A DNA stretch of 64,000 bases from JAABVY01 sp964627935 (GCA_964627935.1 CAZVLB010000009.1:1-64000); one strand, 5' to 3'; counted from the first letter of the stretch, positions 18,280 through 28,800 are shown. The notes: generated from the sequence alone by a model not told the origin. Program-made: numbers and translations.

Positions 18280-21200
18280 ATGAAGAATCCTGAAAAAGGC
18301 AAATCAAAATACAATTTGAATGAAGCCGGGGAGTTTATAATCGATAATTTCAATTCTGCCCGGCCGTTTTCCAGTTTCTTTCCCGGTATTGCCGGAAAGA
18401 CAGGAATACCCATGTGGGTTTTTTATGTAAATCGGGGACAGTGTATCAGCAGTATGGGAATCCGGGATAAAGATCACTCTATTCTGGAGTTCCTGCCTGC
18501 GAATCGCGCCTACAATCTCACGGCCAGCCATGGATTCAGAACATTTCTAAAATTGCCGGGCAATAATTTGATCAAATACTATGAACCATTCCAGAATTAC
18601 TACAGGGACATTGATTTAGATCGAAGCCAGCGTATGATTATTGCACCATCTTATTTGGCACTCGAGGAAATCAATACATCACTCAAGCTCAGGTTCAGGG
18701 TCGATTATTTTACCGTACCAAAGGATCAATATGCCGGTATAGTCAGGACTTTGCGCATTCAAAATATGGGACGAGAAACAATCAGTCTGGAGGGTCTTGA
18801 CGGCCTGCCTTTAATAGTCCCCTATGGGGTAGATAATTCCTGCCTGAAAAATATGAGGCGTACAATCGAGGCATTCGTAGAGGTGTGCAATTTCAGTAAC
18901 CAGGTGCCCTTTTTTAAAGCGAAGGTTGAGCCGGCGGACAGACCGGATGTTCTAAAAATAACCAGTGGGAATTTCTATCTTGGTTTCGAAAGTATCGGTT
19001 CAGAAACCAACATTATTGACCCGATTGTTGATCCGAACAAAATCTTTGGAGATCATACGGACTTCAGTTATCCGGAAAGATTTCTTACCGTATCAAATGA
19101 AGATATGGTCGGGGATCAAAAACTTGAAAATCAATTCCCATGCGCCATGGGCATATTTAATGCAACGATTCCAGCGGGAGAAAGCTACACCTACTCATCA
19201 ATCATAGGTCATGCTTTCTCACTCGATATGCTGAACCGGATGATTGGTGATATTTCTCAAGAGAAATATATTGAAGCGAAGGCAAAAGAGAATAGGGAAT
19301 TGATAGAAACGCTGACTCAAAGCAGCTTAATCTGTTCCAATGAGCCCGCTTTGGATCAATATGCCAGACAGAATTTCCTCGATAATACAATGAGGGGCGG
19401 ATTTCCATTCACATTAGATGCCGGCAGGAATAATAGCACCCTTTATTTGTTTTCTCGCAAACATGGCGACATGGAGAGGGATTATAATGAGTTTAGCCTG
19501 ATGCCGACAAATTATTCCCAGGGAAACGGCAACTTTCGTGATATTAACCAGAATCGCCGCTCCGACCTGTTTTTCAATCCCGATCTGGAGAAAGAAAATG
19601 TTAAGTATTTTTATGACCTGATTCAGCTCGATGGATTTAATCCACTTGTTTTGAAAGAGACATATTTTAAGGCTGATGACCCTGATAAACTGCAAAATGC
19701 TTTGATGAAATACATATCGCCTGATCAATTAGAGACAGTATTTTCTTTTACAAGCAAAGTGTTTACTCCAGGTGAACTATTGGCTTTTCTCGACAAAAGC
19801 GGCATAGCTCTGAATGTTGATTTGGATAGATTTATTGCAGAGATTGTAGATCTCTGCCGCAGGATAACTGAGATCGATTATGGAGAGAGCTACTGGATCG
19901 ACCACTGGACATACAATCTGGACCTGCTCGAAAATTATCTGGCAGTATATCCTGATAAATTTAGAAATATGCTGTTCGAAGAAAAGACATTTTCTTTTTA
20001 CGATAATCCGCACGTTGTGCAGCCGCGTGATGAAAAATATGTTCTCTGGAACGGCAAGCCCAGGCAGCTTGGAGCCGTACTTTTCGATAAGCAAAAAGCG
20101 AAGGCTATCGAGAGACGCGGGTTCAATCCCAATATGGCCCGTACTGATTACGGCCAGGGGGATGTTTATTATACCACCCTGTTCAATAAGTTGATATGCA
20201 TCATAATCAATAAACTATCCTCATTGGATCCCGAAGGTGTCGGTGTGGAAATGGAAGCCGGAAAACCGGGCTGGTACGATGCCTTAAATGGACTGCCGGG
20301 ATTATTCGGCTCAAGTATCAGCGAAACACTGGAGATTAAAAGACATGTTTCATTCCTGCTGGAGAAAATCGATGAATATGACATGTCGAGTGCCGAGACA
20401 ATGATCTTCTATGAGTTGAAGGAATTTATGGATAATATGCATGAATTTCTGGATAGTAATCTGTCACCGTTTGGATTCTGGGAAAACGCCTCAAATTCCA
20501 GAGAACATTTCCGTGAGAAAATTCGAATGGGTATTAGCGGAAAAGAGATTGCTGTCGGTTTGAAAAAGATCAGGGAATTCCTGGTGTCCGCCCTGGATAA
20601 ATTGAATTCCGGGATTGAAAAGGCCAGAGATGAGCAAAGCAATTCAGTTATTACATATTTCCGTTACGAAGTTGTCGATTATAGTGAGCTTCAAACCGGT
20701 GATTCCCGCGGCGAGATGAAGCAGAAATATAATGCAAACCGGCTTCCATGTATCAGACCATTGAAGTTTAAACAAATCCCACTGCCTCTTTTTCTGGAAG
20801 GACCGGTACATTATCTGAGATGTCTTCCCGAAATTAACAAGGCCCGGGAGTTTGCGAGCGCCATTAAAAGCAGTCTTCTTTACGATGAGGCCTTGAAGAT
20901 GTATAAGGTCAATGCTTCGTTGAAGGATGAATCGATGGAAATTGGCAGGGCAAGGGTTTTTTCGCCCGGCTGGCTCGAGAATGAATCGATCTGGCTGCAC
21001 ATGGAATATAAATACATGCTGGAGCTGCTGCGCAATAAACTCTATAAAGAATTTTATGGAGATTTTAAAGATGTTTTCGTTCCATTTTTCAAGCCGGAAG
21101 TTTATGGAAGAAGCATATTGGAAAACTCCTCTTTTATTGTCAGCAGCGCCAATCCCGATCCGTCCATCCATGGCCGCGGATTTGTAGCGCGCTTGACCGG

Positions 21201-21606
21201 GGCAACAGCGGAGTTTATTCATATCCTGCTGTTAATGGCATTGGGACAGAGGCCATTTAGCCTTGATACAAAAGGGGATTTGCAATTTTGCCCAGGGCCT
21301 TGCCTGCCCGGTTGGTTATTCACGCAGGAGGAAAGAAAATTAAGGATTTACCTGAATAGTCACTGGCAAGAGATTCAAGTGCCTGCAAAATCCTTCAGTT
21401 TTATGTTGTTTGGAAAAATCCTTTTCAGTTATCACAACGAAACTATGAAAGATACATACGGTGAGGATAGTGTAAAGCCTGTTGAATTTAAAATCTCTGA
21501 CTCTAATGGCAATGTGGAGACGTTCAAATCAGAAACATTAAATGGAGATATGGCTTACAAAATACGTAATAGGCAGATCAATAGAATTGATGTAAAACTG
21601 GGCTGA
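18280..21606 (+). CDS. Clan GH-Q phosphorylase, probable beta-1,3-glucan phosphorylase (GH161-like)
   Basis: A 1108-residue cytoplasmic protein without signal peptide, recognised as a large relative of cellobiose phosphorylases. The N-terminal beta-sandwich has the block GIPMWVFYVNRGQ and FLPANRAYNLT, and the alpha/alpha-barrel has GKPGWYDALNGLPGLFG, where D667 is the likely general acid. These blocks and the length recall GH161 (beta-1,3-oligoglucan phosphorylases) more than GH94, whose members are shorter. Such an enzyme releases glucose-1-phosphate from beta-1,3-oligosaccharides with phosphate, saving ATP compared with hydrolysis. The ATG at 18280 has AAAGG upstream; longer in-frame starts (18241 TTG, 18244 ATG) are possible. 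Family placement at GH161 level is less sure than the clan. Confidence 0.75.
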   Translation: MKNPEKGKSKYNLNEAGEFIIDNFNSARPFSSFFPGIAGKTGIPMWVFYVNRGQCISSMGIRDKDHSILEFLPANRAYNLTASHGFRTFLKLPGNNLIKYYEPFQNYYRDIDLDRSQRMIIAPSYLALEEINTSLKLRFRVDYFTVPKDQYAGIVRTLRIQNMGRETISLEGLDGLPLIVPYGVDNSCLKNMRRTIEAFVEVCNFSNQVPFFKAKVEPADRPDVLKITSGNFYLGFESIGSETNIIDPIVDPNKIFGDHTDFSYPERFLTVSNEDMVGDQKLENQFPCAMGIFNATIPAGESYTYSSIIGHAFSLDMLNRMIGDISQEKYIEAKAKENRELIETLTQSSLICSNEPALDQYARQNFLDNTMRGGFPFTLDAGRNNSTLYLFSRKHGDMERDYNEFSLMPTNYSQGNGNFRDINQNRRSDLFFNPDLEKENVKYFYDLIQLDGFNPLVLKETYFKADDPDKLQNALMKYISPDQLETVFSFTSKVFTPGELLAFLDKSGIALNVDLDRFIAEIVDLCRRITEIDYGESYWIDHWTYNLDLLENYLAVYPDKFRNMLFEEKTFSFYDNPHVVQPRDEKYVLWNGKPRQLGAVLFDKQKAKAIERRGFNPNMARTDYGQGDVYYTTLFNKLICIIINKLSSLDPEGVGVEMEAGKPGWYDALNGLPGLFGSSISETLEIKRHVSFLLEKIDEYDMSSAETMIFYELKEFMDNMHEFLDSNLSPFGFWENASNSREHFREKIRMGISGKEIAVGLKKIREFLVSALDKLNSGIEKARDEQSNSVITYFRYEVVDYSELQTGDSRGEMKQKYNANRLPCIRPLKFKQIPLPLFLEGPVHYLRCLPEINKAREFASAIKSSLLYDEALKMYKVNASLKDESMEIGRARVFSPGWLENESIWLHMEYKYMLELLRNKLYKEFYGDFKDVFVPFFKPEVYGRSILENSSFIVSSANPDPSIHGRGFVARLTGATAEFIHILLLMALGQRPFSLDTKGDLQFCPGPCLPGWLFTQEERKLRIYLNSHWQEIQVPAKSFSFMLFGKILFSYHNETMKDTYGEDSVKPVEFKISDSNGNVETFKSETLNGDMAYKIRNRQINRIDVKLG

Positions 21607-21819
21607 TCAGTTATTTTTGAAGCAGATAATATATTAAGGACAATGAGTTTACACGAGATGGCCGGCTAAACATGTGCAATCAAGAAGACCAAAAGCGCAT
21701 TTGGTGACAATATGTTGCGGTTAAAGCCAGAACTTGCCCGGGACTCTTATTTCCGGCCCGCATGGGCATCCGGCTTTAATTAGTTTTGTTTATGTCCGAT
21801 GAAATGAAAGGAAACATGA

Positions 21820-22944
21820 ATGAAGATAACTGTGAGATTGCCGCTATTTTCTGTTGTTATAATCTACACATTGATGTTAATTTCATGTGGCCAGGATGAA
21901 TCCAAAACAGAAGAAAATGATTTTCAACTGGTTATGAAAAATCTCAGAACAGAATTGGAAGCCGGTCGCGCTCAAGAAAAAGTAGAACCATTCGAATTGC
22001 GTAGCCTCACGCATTATATGGGTGATAAATGGATAGGCGATGCTGTTGCTTATGGTTGTTACCGGGAAGGTCAGGCACCCGGACAGAAAGGCCCCAGTGA
22101 TGCCGAACTTCTGGAAGACCTCAACATTATTGTCAGGCACTGGAACCTGATCAGGGTCTATGGTGCGGACAATGATACCAGGCGAATTCTGCGATTGATT
22201 GAATCCAGCAATCTTCCCATAAAAGTAATTCAGGGCATCTGGCTGGCGCCTGAGGAAGGCAATCCTGAGCAAAGAAAGGAAAATGTGGATCAGGTTATTC
22301 TGGGTATTGAACTTGCCAGACAGTATCCTGATATAATCATAGCCATCAGTGTCGCAAACGAGACTCAGGTATTCTGGTCGGGTCATAAGATGAGCCCGGA
22401 AAATCTTATTCGCTATATCCGTGCCGTAAGGAGCAATGTCGCTGTTCCGGTGACAACCGCTGATGATTACCTCTACTGGAACAAACCCGAAAGCAGACAA
22501 ATTGCCGATGAGATTGACTTTATTTTTACACATATACATCCGCTATGGAATGGTAAGACGCTGGATGAGGCGATAAGCTGGATCGACACAATTTATCATG
22601 AGATCTTGAAAATGCATACCGATAGGGAAATCGTGATTGGAGAAACAGGCTGGGCAACTGATTATAATCCCGAAAAAACCGGTCCGGGCGAGCAGGGCAG
22701 TCTTGTAAAGGGTGAAGTTGGTATTGATGCCCAGGCTGAGTTTCTCATTCGAGTAAGCCAATGGATAGATGATAACAGGGTCGCCACATTCATCTTTGAA
22801 GCCTTTGACGAGCCCTGGAAAGGCGGAGGCGGGGATTCACCGCCCAATGAAATCGAGAAAAACTGGGGTGTATACAACGAGAATCGCACTCCCAAGGAAT
22901 CATTTGTCAAGTACCTGGAATATCTCTCCAAAAGCCGGGAGTAG
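21820..22944 (+). CDS. GH17 family beta-1,3-glucanase lipoprotein
   Basis: A surface or periplasmic lipoprotein of 374 residues. The signal ends LISC, so the lipidated Cys is near residue 23. The TIM-barrel shows GH17 features: acid/base E181 in SVANETQVF and nucleophile E275 in VIGETGW, with WNLIRVYGAD upstream. GH17 enzymes cleave or transfer beta-1,3-glucan chains. AAAGGAAA lies 8 bases before the ATG. It complements GH16 at 7397; a strict split between hydrolase and transglycosidase cannot be read from sequence. Confidence 0.88.
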   Translation: MKITVRLPLFSVVIIYTLMLISCGQDESKTEENDFQLVMKNLRTELEAGRAQEKVEPFELRSLTHYMGDKWIGDAVAYGCYREGQAPGQKGPSDAELLEDLNIIVRHWNLIRVYGADNDTRRILRLIESSNLPIKVIQGIWLAPEEGNPEQRKENVDQVILGIELARQYPDIIIAISVANETQVFWSGHKMSPENLIRYIRAVRSNVAVPVTTADDYLYWNKPESRQIADEIDFIFTHIHPLWNGKTLDEAISWIDTIYHEILKMHTDREIVIGETGWATDYNPEKTGPGEQGSLVKGEVGIDAQAEFLIRVSQWIDDNRVATFIFEAFDEPWKGGGGDSPPNEIEKNWGVYNENRTPKESFVKYLEYLSKSRE

Positions 22945-23137
22945 GATGCCCGATTTGATTGCATACCGGTTCGATCCCGCTATCTTCTGCTGAACATTCA
23001 AACAAATTACACTGAACGCTGATTGCGTCGGTTTGATGCGTTATTTTATATAAGGCAGAAGCGATTAGGACCATTCGCAATCAAAAAATCCCATAACTAC
23101 ATTCTGATTTTGGGCTTGGATTGTAGGCAATTTCTGC

Positions 23138-23143
23138 TATACT
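23138..23143 (+). promoter_or_regulatory. Possible promoter -10 giving a leaderless transcript
   Basis: TATACT (23138-23143) is preceded 16 bases upstream by TTGGAT (23116-23121) and followed after only 6 bases by the ATG at 23150. No Shine-Dalgarno is present, so transcription would start at or next to the start codon. Confidence 0.45.
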
Positions 23144-23149
23144 GATAAT

Positions 23150-24406
23150 ATGAAACAGTTTGTTTTATTGATATTAATAAGCATTGCATTTCTTGCATCC
23201 CCTGAGATTGCCAATACCAGTCAATCAGACCATAAGAGTTTCCCCAAAACTCATCAATATATAGTCTATACCGCCAATCAGGGTTTTTTTTCACGGATCT
23301 ATCTTTTGCGGATGGATGGTACGGTTTTTAAATTCTTCGAATATGAGAACTACCGATTCATGGATTTGGAAGTTATCGGTAACGAATTGTATGCGGCAGA
23401 AGCTTTTGCTCCGCGAGTTCTTAAAGTCAATTTGGATGATGGTACACTTGATGTGATAGTTGACGACTGGAGTCTGTTTTACTTTTACAATATCGCCTTT
23501 GATGGGACCTATTTCTACCTGGATGAGTGGGATCTGAACCGCTATTATCTGGATGGCACAAAAGATGGTACCGCCTCGTTTGACGGCACAGTCAGGGGAT
23601 CAGCCTGGGATGGCTCATATCTCTGGATTCAGAAGGATGAAAATGAGATAGAGTGCTGGGATATATCCGCCTGGCCGACACTGACTGAAGATACATCAAA
23701 AGCATTCGTACCACCCAGCCCTGATTGCGGCGGATTGTGGTTTGACGGCCGGTATTTCTGGTCAGCCGAGAGCAAGGAAGATAATCCGGGCAAAATCTAT
23801 CAATTCGATTATCAGGGGCAGATAATAAATCAATGGACAGAACCTGCCTACAGCGGGTGGGGAGTATGCCTGATTAATTACAATTCGGCGCCGTATAGTC
23901 CTGATCAGCCTTACCCTGAAGACAATGCCCTGGATGTTTCAGTGATCACAGAACTTGACTGGCATTGTGCTGATCCTGAAGGTGATTCCATATACTTTGA
24001 CGTATACTTCGGAAGTGGCTCTGTTCCTGTACTGGTTAGTTCTCAGCAGGCACAGAGCGAATATAGTCCTGATACAGCTTTGGAACATAATACTACATAC
24101 TACTGGCAAATTATAGCTCATGATAATCTGGGTGATTCAGCGGTTGGGCCCTTATGGAATTTCACAACCGAAGAGGGTTACATGTGCGGTGATGCCAATT
24201 CGGATGAAGCGGTAAACGTGAGCGATGCCGTTTATGTAATTAACTACGTCTTCGTTAATGGAGAGCCACCTGAGCCATTGGAATCCGCTGAAGTCAATTG
24301 TGATGGTGATGTGAATGTGTCTGATGCAGTCTGGATTATCAACCACGTCTTTGCCAGTGGTTTCGAGCCATGTGACACGGATGGCGATGGGATTCCGGAC
24401 TGTTAG
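23150..24406 (+). CDS. Secreted beta-propeller-like protein with C-terminal dockerin
   Basis: A 418-residue secreted protein with an N-terminal signal (cleavage about residue 22). Residues 35-245 show repeated short strands with aromatic patterns (DGTYFYLDEW, DGSYLWIQKDE, DGRYFWSAES) as in beta-propellers; next is a fibronectin III-like domain (about 255-345, TTYYWQIIAHD), then two dockerin repeats (about 346-408; DANSDEAVNVSD, then EVNCDGDVNVSD with Glu in the first calcium position) and a short DTDGDGIPDC tail. No enzyme motif was found. The same dockerin type at the end of the glucan locus suggests a shared extracellular complex, but function is not known. Confidence 0.75.
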   Translation: MKQFVLLILISIAFLASPEIANTSQSDHKSFPKTHQYIVYTANQGFFSRIYLLRMDGTVFKFFEYENYRFMDLEVIGNELYAAEAFAPRVLKVNLDDGTLDVIVDDWSLFYFYNIAFDGTYFYLDEWDLNRYYLDGTKDGTASFDGTVRGSAWDGSYLWIQKDENEIECWDISAWPTLTEDTSKAFVPPSPDCGGLWFDGRYFWSAESKEDNPGKIYQFDYQGQIINQWTEPAYSGWGVCLINYNSAPYSPDQPYPEDNALDVSVITELDWHCADPEGDSIYFDVYFGSGSVPVLVSSQQAQSEYSPDTALEHNTTYYWQIIAHDNLGDSAVGPLWNFTTEEGYMCGDANSDEAVNVSDAVYVINYVFVNGEPPEPLESAEVNCDGDVNVSDAVWIINHVFASGFEPCDTDGDGIPDC

Positions 24407-24806
24407 TGCTGAAGCAAAATGCTGGCTCAAAACTGTCCTGCTCCTGATTCGAAAATTTCCCTGCCTGCCTGATTGATGTCTCTCTGCCATCACGCAAAGT
24501 CTGAATTGTCTCCCTCAGGTCCTGACGGGATGGTATTCAAATCGACCCTGCATCATGACAGCCTGATAACCCGGGGGCAAATAATTCAGTCTGATACAAG
24601 AAGTTGGGGATATGCGCCACTGAGACAACTGATATATCCTGATGATTTAGATATATTTTTCACAAAATGATACAAGTTTTCTACAAATTCAAACATATAT
24701 TTAGACGTCTAATTATTTGGAGCGATGTATAATCGCAGGACTGTTAAATATAAAACTTCTGTATTCTTAGCACAGCTATAAAGTTGGCTGGATTTTTGAA
24801 ATTTGC
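24407..24806. other. Intergenic region with a perfect 12-base palindrome
   Basis: No convincing gene. A 65-codon frame at 24473-24670 lacks a ribosome binding site and family resemblance. TTAGACGTCTAA (24701-24712) is a perfect palindrome about 100 bases upstream of the redox-operon promoter and might be a regulator site. Confidence 0.4.
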
Positions 24807-24835
24807 TTGACGAAGTTTGTGAAATTATTTACAAT
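24807..24835 (+). promoter_or_regulatory. Sigma70-type promoter of the redox operon
   Basis: TTGACG (24807-24812), a 17-base spacer and TACAAT (24830-24835) match the sigma70 consensus closely. The predicted start near 24842 leaves a leader of about 88 bases before the NuoE-like gene. Confidence 0.7.
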
Positions 24836-24929
24836 GTTTTGTTAGTCTTTGGTAGTGGAGTCAGTACTCGCCTCTGAATGCTATATTCGAGGTTACGCAG
24901 GATAGATCACAATTAGTGGAGGTTGAATT

Positions 24930-25778
24930 ATGCAGAAATCCGGAGCCTCGGATATTTTGGTTGAATACGAGGGGCAAAAAGGCAGCATAATATCGATCCT
25001 GGAAACGATCCAGGCAAAATACGGCTATCTTCCACGTGAACAGCTGGAAGATGTATCCAACAAAACCGGTCGCTCTCTGGTAGACATCTATGGGGTGGCA
25101 ACATTCTATAAGGCATTCAGCCTGAAACCACGGGGGCAGCATCTTGTATCGGTATGCCTCGGCACCGCCTGCCATGTTAAAGGCGGACCATCAATTGCTC
25201 AGGAAATTCAGAAACAGCTAAAAATAGGACCCGGCCAGACCACAGTGGATAACTTGTTTACATTGGAAGTGGTCAACTGCCTGGGGGCCTGTGCCATCGG
25301 TCCTGTGTTAGTCATTGACGGCCATTATTTTCCAAAAGTCAGCCCCTCCCGGGTAAAGGAAATTCTGGATAAAGCCCGTTCCGGGCTGGACATAATTGAT
25401 ATCGAGACTGACCGAAGAGTATTTCCTCTTGAGGTTAGCTGTTCAAGGTGTAACCACAGCCTGATGAACAGCAACATAGAGGTTGATGGCCGTGCTTCGG
25501 TGGTGGTTACAATTTCATTCGGACAGAAGCATGGCTGGCTGGCGCTTTCGAGCCTGTACGGCAGTTACAATACCAAATCCAAGCATGAAATCCCGGAAGG
25601 TGTTATTGTCCATATTTTCTGCCCCTACTGTAATTCTGAGATGCTGGGAGGGTCACATTGTGCCGATTGCGGAGCACCCATGGTTCCGATGATTGTTCGC
25701 GGTGGCGGAATGGTCCAGATCTGTACTCGTCAGGGGTGCCGTGGTCATATGCTGGATCTGAGCGGAGTTACCATGTAA
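24930..25778 (+). CDS. NuoE-like [2Fe-2S] subunit with zinc-ribbon tail
   Basis: A 282-residue cytoplasmic electron-transfer subunit. Residues 1-150 are the NuoE/HydC thioredoxin-like domain with [2Fe-2S] ligands C76, C81, C117 and C121 (VCLGTAC, NCLGAC). After it comes an extra region of about 130 residues holding CxxC pairs (CSRC about 170, CPYC and CADC near 235-250, then CTRQGC), which look like zinc ribbons; NuoE itself is normally about 160-170 residues. A good Shine-Dalgarno (AGTGGAGG) precedes the ATG. It is first of four genes and should shuttle electrons to or from the NuoF part of the next protein. Confidence 0.88.
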   Translation: MQKSGASDILVEYEGQKGSIISILETIQAKYGYLPREQLEDVSNKTGRSLVDIYGVATFYKAFSLKPRGQHLVSVCLGTACHVKGGPSIAQEIQKQLKIGPGQTTVDNLFTLEVVNCLGACAIGPVLVIDGHYFPKVSPSRVKEILDKARSGLDIIDIETDRRVFPLEVSCSRCNHSLMNSNIEVDGRASVVVTISFGQKHGWLALSSLYGSYNTKSKHEIPEGVIVHIFCPYCNSEMLGGSHCADCGAPMVPMIVRGGGMVQICTRQGCRGHMLDLSGVTM

Positions 25779-25830
25779 TATTTTTTTAATACAAAATGAA
25801 AACGTGGAATGAAAATAGCAGGAAACAATT

Positions 25831-28800
25831 ATGCAGCAACTGAGATCAATTGATGAATTCAAAATTCTATATGAGAGAATATCCACTGATATCGATCCCA
25901 GGCCGCAGGTGGTCATATCCAACGGTACATGTGGTCAGGCCAGTGGATCCAATGATCTCATCAGGATTGTTAAAAAGGTCCTGATCCAGCAGAACCTGGC
26001 CGGCAAAATCGGGCTGAAGGTTACCGGCTGTCACGGATTTTGTGAAACTGAACCATCGATTCTGGTCGAACCTCAGCGCACTTTCTACCCAAATGTGGAT
26101 GTTGAGGATGTGCCCCGGATAATCGAATCCATAGTCAATGGAGGAGTGGTTGAGGATCTGTTGTATTTCGATGAGATCAGCGGAAAACGCATTGAAAAGC
26201 AGGATGACATACCCTTCTACAAGCATCAAACCAGGATGCTACTTTCAAAAAGTGAAAAAATAGATCCAATCAGGATATTCAACTATATCTGCAATGGAGG
26301 CTATGCCTCTTTCTGCAAGCTCTACGAAAAGGTTGATCCCGAAGCAATAATCAATGATGTCAAGGCTTCCGGCCTGCGTGGACGTGGCGGAGCGGGATTT
26401 TTAACCGGCCTGAAATGGGAGCTGCTTTCCAGGCAATCCTCAAAAGGCGGCAAGGTTTTGATCTGCAATGCCGATGAGGGTGATCCGGGCGCATATATGG
26501 ATCGCAGTTTGCTGGAAGGCAATCCGCACAGCATTATCGAGGGGATGTTGATCGGTGCATTGGCCACAGGCGCTACCGAGGGTATCATCTATGTGCGCAA
26601 TGAATACCCGCTGGCCATCAAGCACCTGACAATCGCCCTGAGGCAGGCCCGTGAAATGAATCTTCTGGGCAACCGTATCATAAATCAGCCCTTCTCATTC
26701 GATATTTCGGTAGTGAGAGGTGCGGGCGCCTTTGTTTGCGGCGAGGAAACATCGCTGATAAGATCAATTGAGGGGCGTATGGGCGAACCCCGTCAGAGAC
26801 CTCCCTTCCCGATCGAAAAAGGCCTGAGTGGCAAACCCACTGCCATAAATAATGTCGAAACCTGGGCAAACATCCCGCTAATCTTCAGCCTCGGCGCCGA
26901 TAAATACTCAAAGATTGGCACTCCCGGAAATTCCGGCACAAAGATCTTCAGCCTGGTGGGAAAGGTGAAGAATACCGGCCTGGTTGAGGTTCCCATGGGC
27001 ACCACTATAAATGAAATAGTCTATGATGTCGGTGGAGGACCCTCAACCAACGCTCCCATAAAGGCGGTTCAGACCGGAGGCCCATCGGGAGGCTGTATTC
27101 CGTCTCACCTGTTCGATCTGCCGATTGACTACGATAGTCTGAGCAAGGTCGGTTCAATTATGGGCTCGGGCGGAATGATTGTCATGGATGACAATACCTG
27201 CATGGTGGACATCGCCAAATACTACATGAATTTTCTAAAGGATGAGTCCTGTGGCAAATGCTTCACCTGTCGCAAAGGAACCCAGCGTATGTACGAGATA
27301 CTGGATGATATCTCAGCTGGAAAGGCCGACATAAGTCAACTCGATCTGCTCGAACAGCTTGCAATGGTGGTGAAGGATACATCCATGTGCGGACTGGGCC
27401 AGTCGGCACCCAATCCGGTGTTATCAAACCTGAAGTTTTTCCGTCGTGAATATCTGGATCACATAGAGAAGAAACACTGCGAAGCCGGTGTTTGCCATGA
27501 GCTGGTGGGTGCGCCCTGTCAGTCAACCTGTCCTCTTGGAACAGAAGCCTGGCGCTATATAGCCCATATCGCGCGTGCTGAATACGATGAGGCCTATATG
27601 GCGATTCGTGAGGCCAATCCGTTCCCGTCGGTCTGTGCCCGTGTCTGCAATCATCCCTGCGAGGATAAATGCCGGGCGGGTACCACGGGCGGTGATGCGA
27701 TTTCAATCAGGGCCCTGAAGCGTTTTGTGACAGATCGTACCGATCCCTCGATTTACAAGCCGAGTCGGATAGAAAGCAAAGCCGGCCCGGGGGATCGTGT
27801 GGCTATTATCGGAGCGGGTCCGGCCGGCTTGACCGCCGCGCATTATCTTTCATTGCGTGGATATAAATCAACAGTATTCGAAGCCGAGTCGAAACCGGGC
27901 GGTATGATGTTCACCGCTATCCCGGCTTACCGCTTGCCGCGCGAGGTTATCGAAAACGAGATCGAATCACTTTTGGACGACAACATTGAGTTGAAGTGCA
28001 ATATGCGTCTGGGGCAGGAGATAACAGTCGATAAGCTCTTAAAGGACGGCTACAAGGCGGTCTTTCTGGCTATGGGCGCTCATAAGAGCAAACCCCTCAG
28101 AATCGAGGGCGAGGGAGCGGAAAACGTCTACCCCTCGATTCAGTTCCTGAACCAATTCAATGTTCACGGTAAAAAAGTGGCCAGAGGCTCGGTTGGTGTT
28201 ATCGGAGGTGGTAACTCGGCCGTCGATGCCGCTCGTGTGGCGATTCGCCAGGAAAATGTTACCGATGTGACGATTTACTACCGCCGCACGCGAGAGGAAA
28301 TGCCGGCTTATGAGGAAGAAATCGAGGCCATGCTGCAGGAAGGTGTCAAGCTGGTACCCCTGGTCACGCCCAAGAAGATCATAACTACCGATGGCAGGTT
28401 GAGTGGTTTGCAGCTGCTGCAAAACAGGATGGGAGAGCGTGATTCTGCCGGACGTCGTCGTCCTGTCCCGGTCGATGACAGCGATTTCACTGTTCCGCTG
28501 GATACGCTCATCGTTGCCATAAGTGAAGCCTCGGATGTCGATTGCATTTCGGTTGCCAGTTCCATGGATATCGAAATTGAACCCAAGTGGGGTGTGGTCA
28601 AGGTCGATCCCGAGACGCTGGCTACAAATTGCGCCGGAGTATTTGCCGGAGGCGATCTGACAACAGGCCCGAATACAATTGTCGATGCTATTGCGGCTGG
28701 CAAGAGGGCGGCCCTCATGATCGCCCGGTATATTCAGGGAGTTCCCCTCAAACAGCCGGTCGAACAGGTCCTGCCTGAAAAATTCATCGCGCCGGCAGAA

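Noticed and set aside
60..24406. SusC/SusD-type uptake genes in the glucan locus
   Set aside because: No TonB-dependent receptor plug/barrel or SusD helices were found; only the glycosidase-barrel fusion could take this role.
24473..24670. 65-codon frame downstream of the dockerin propeller gene
   Set aside because: No ribosome binding site, no recognisable domain and unremarkable composition.
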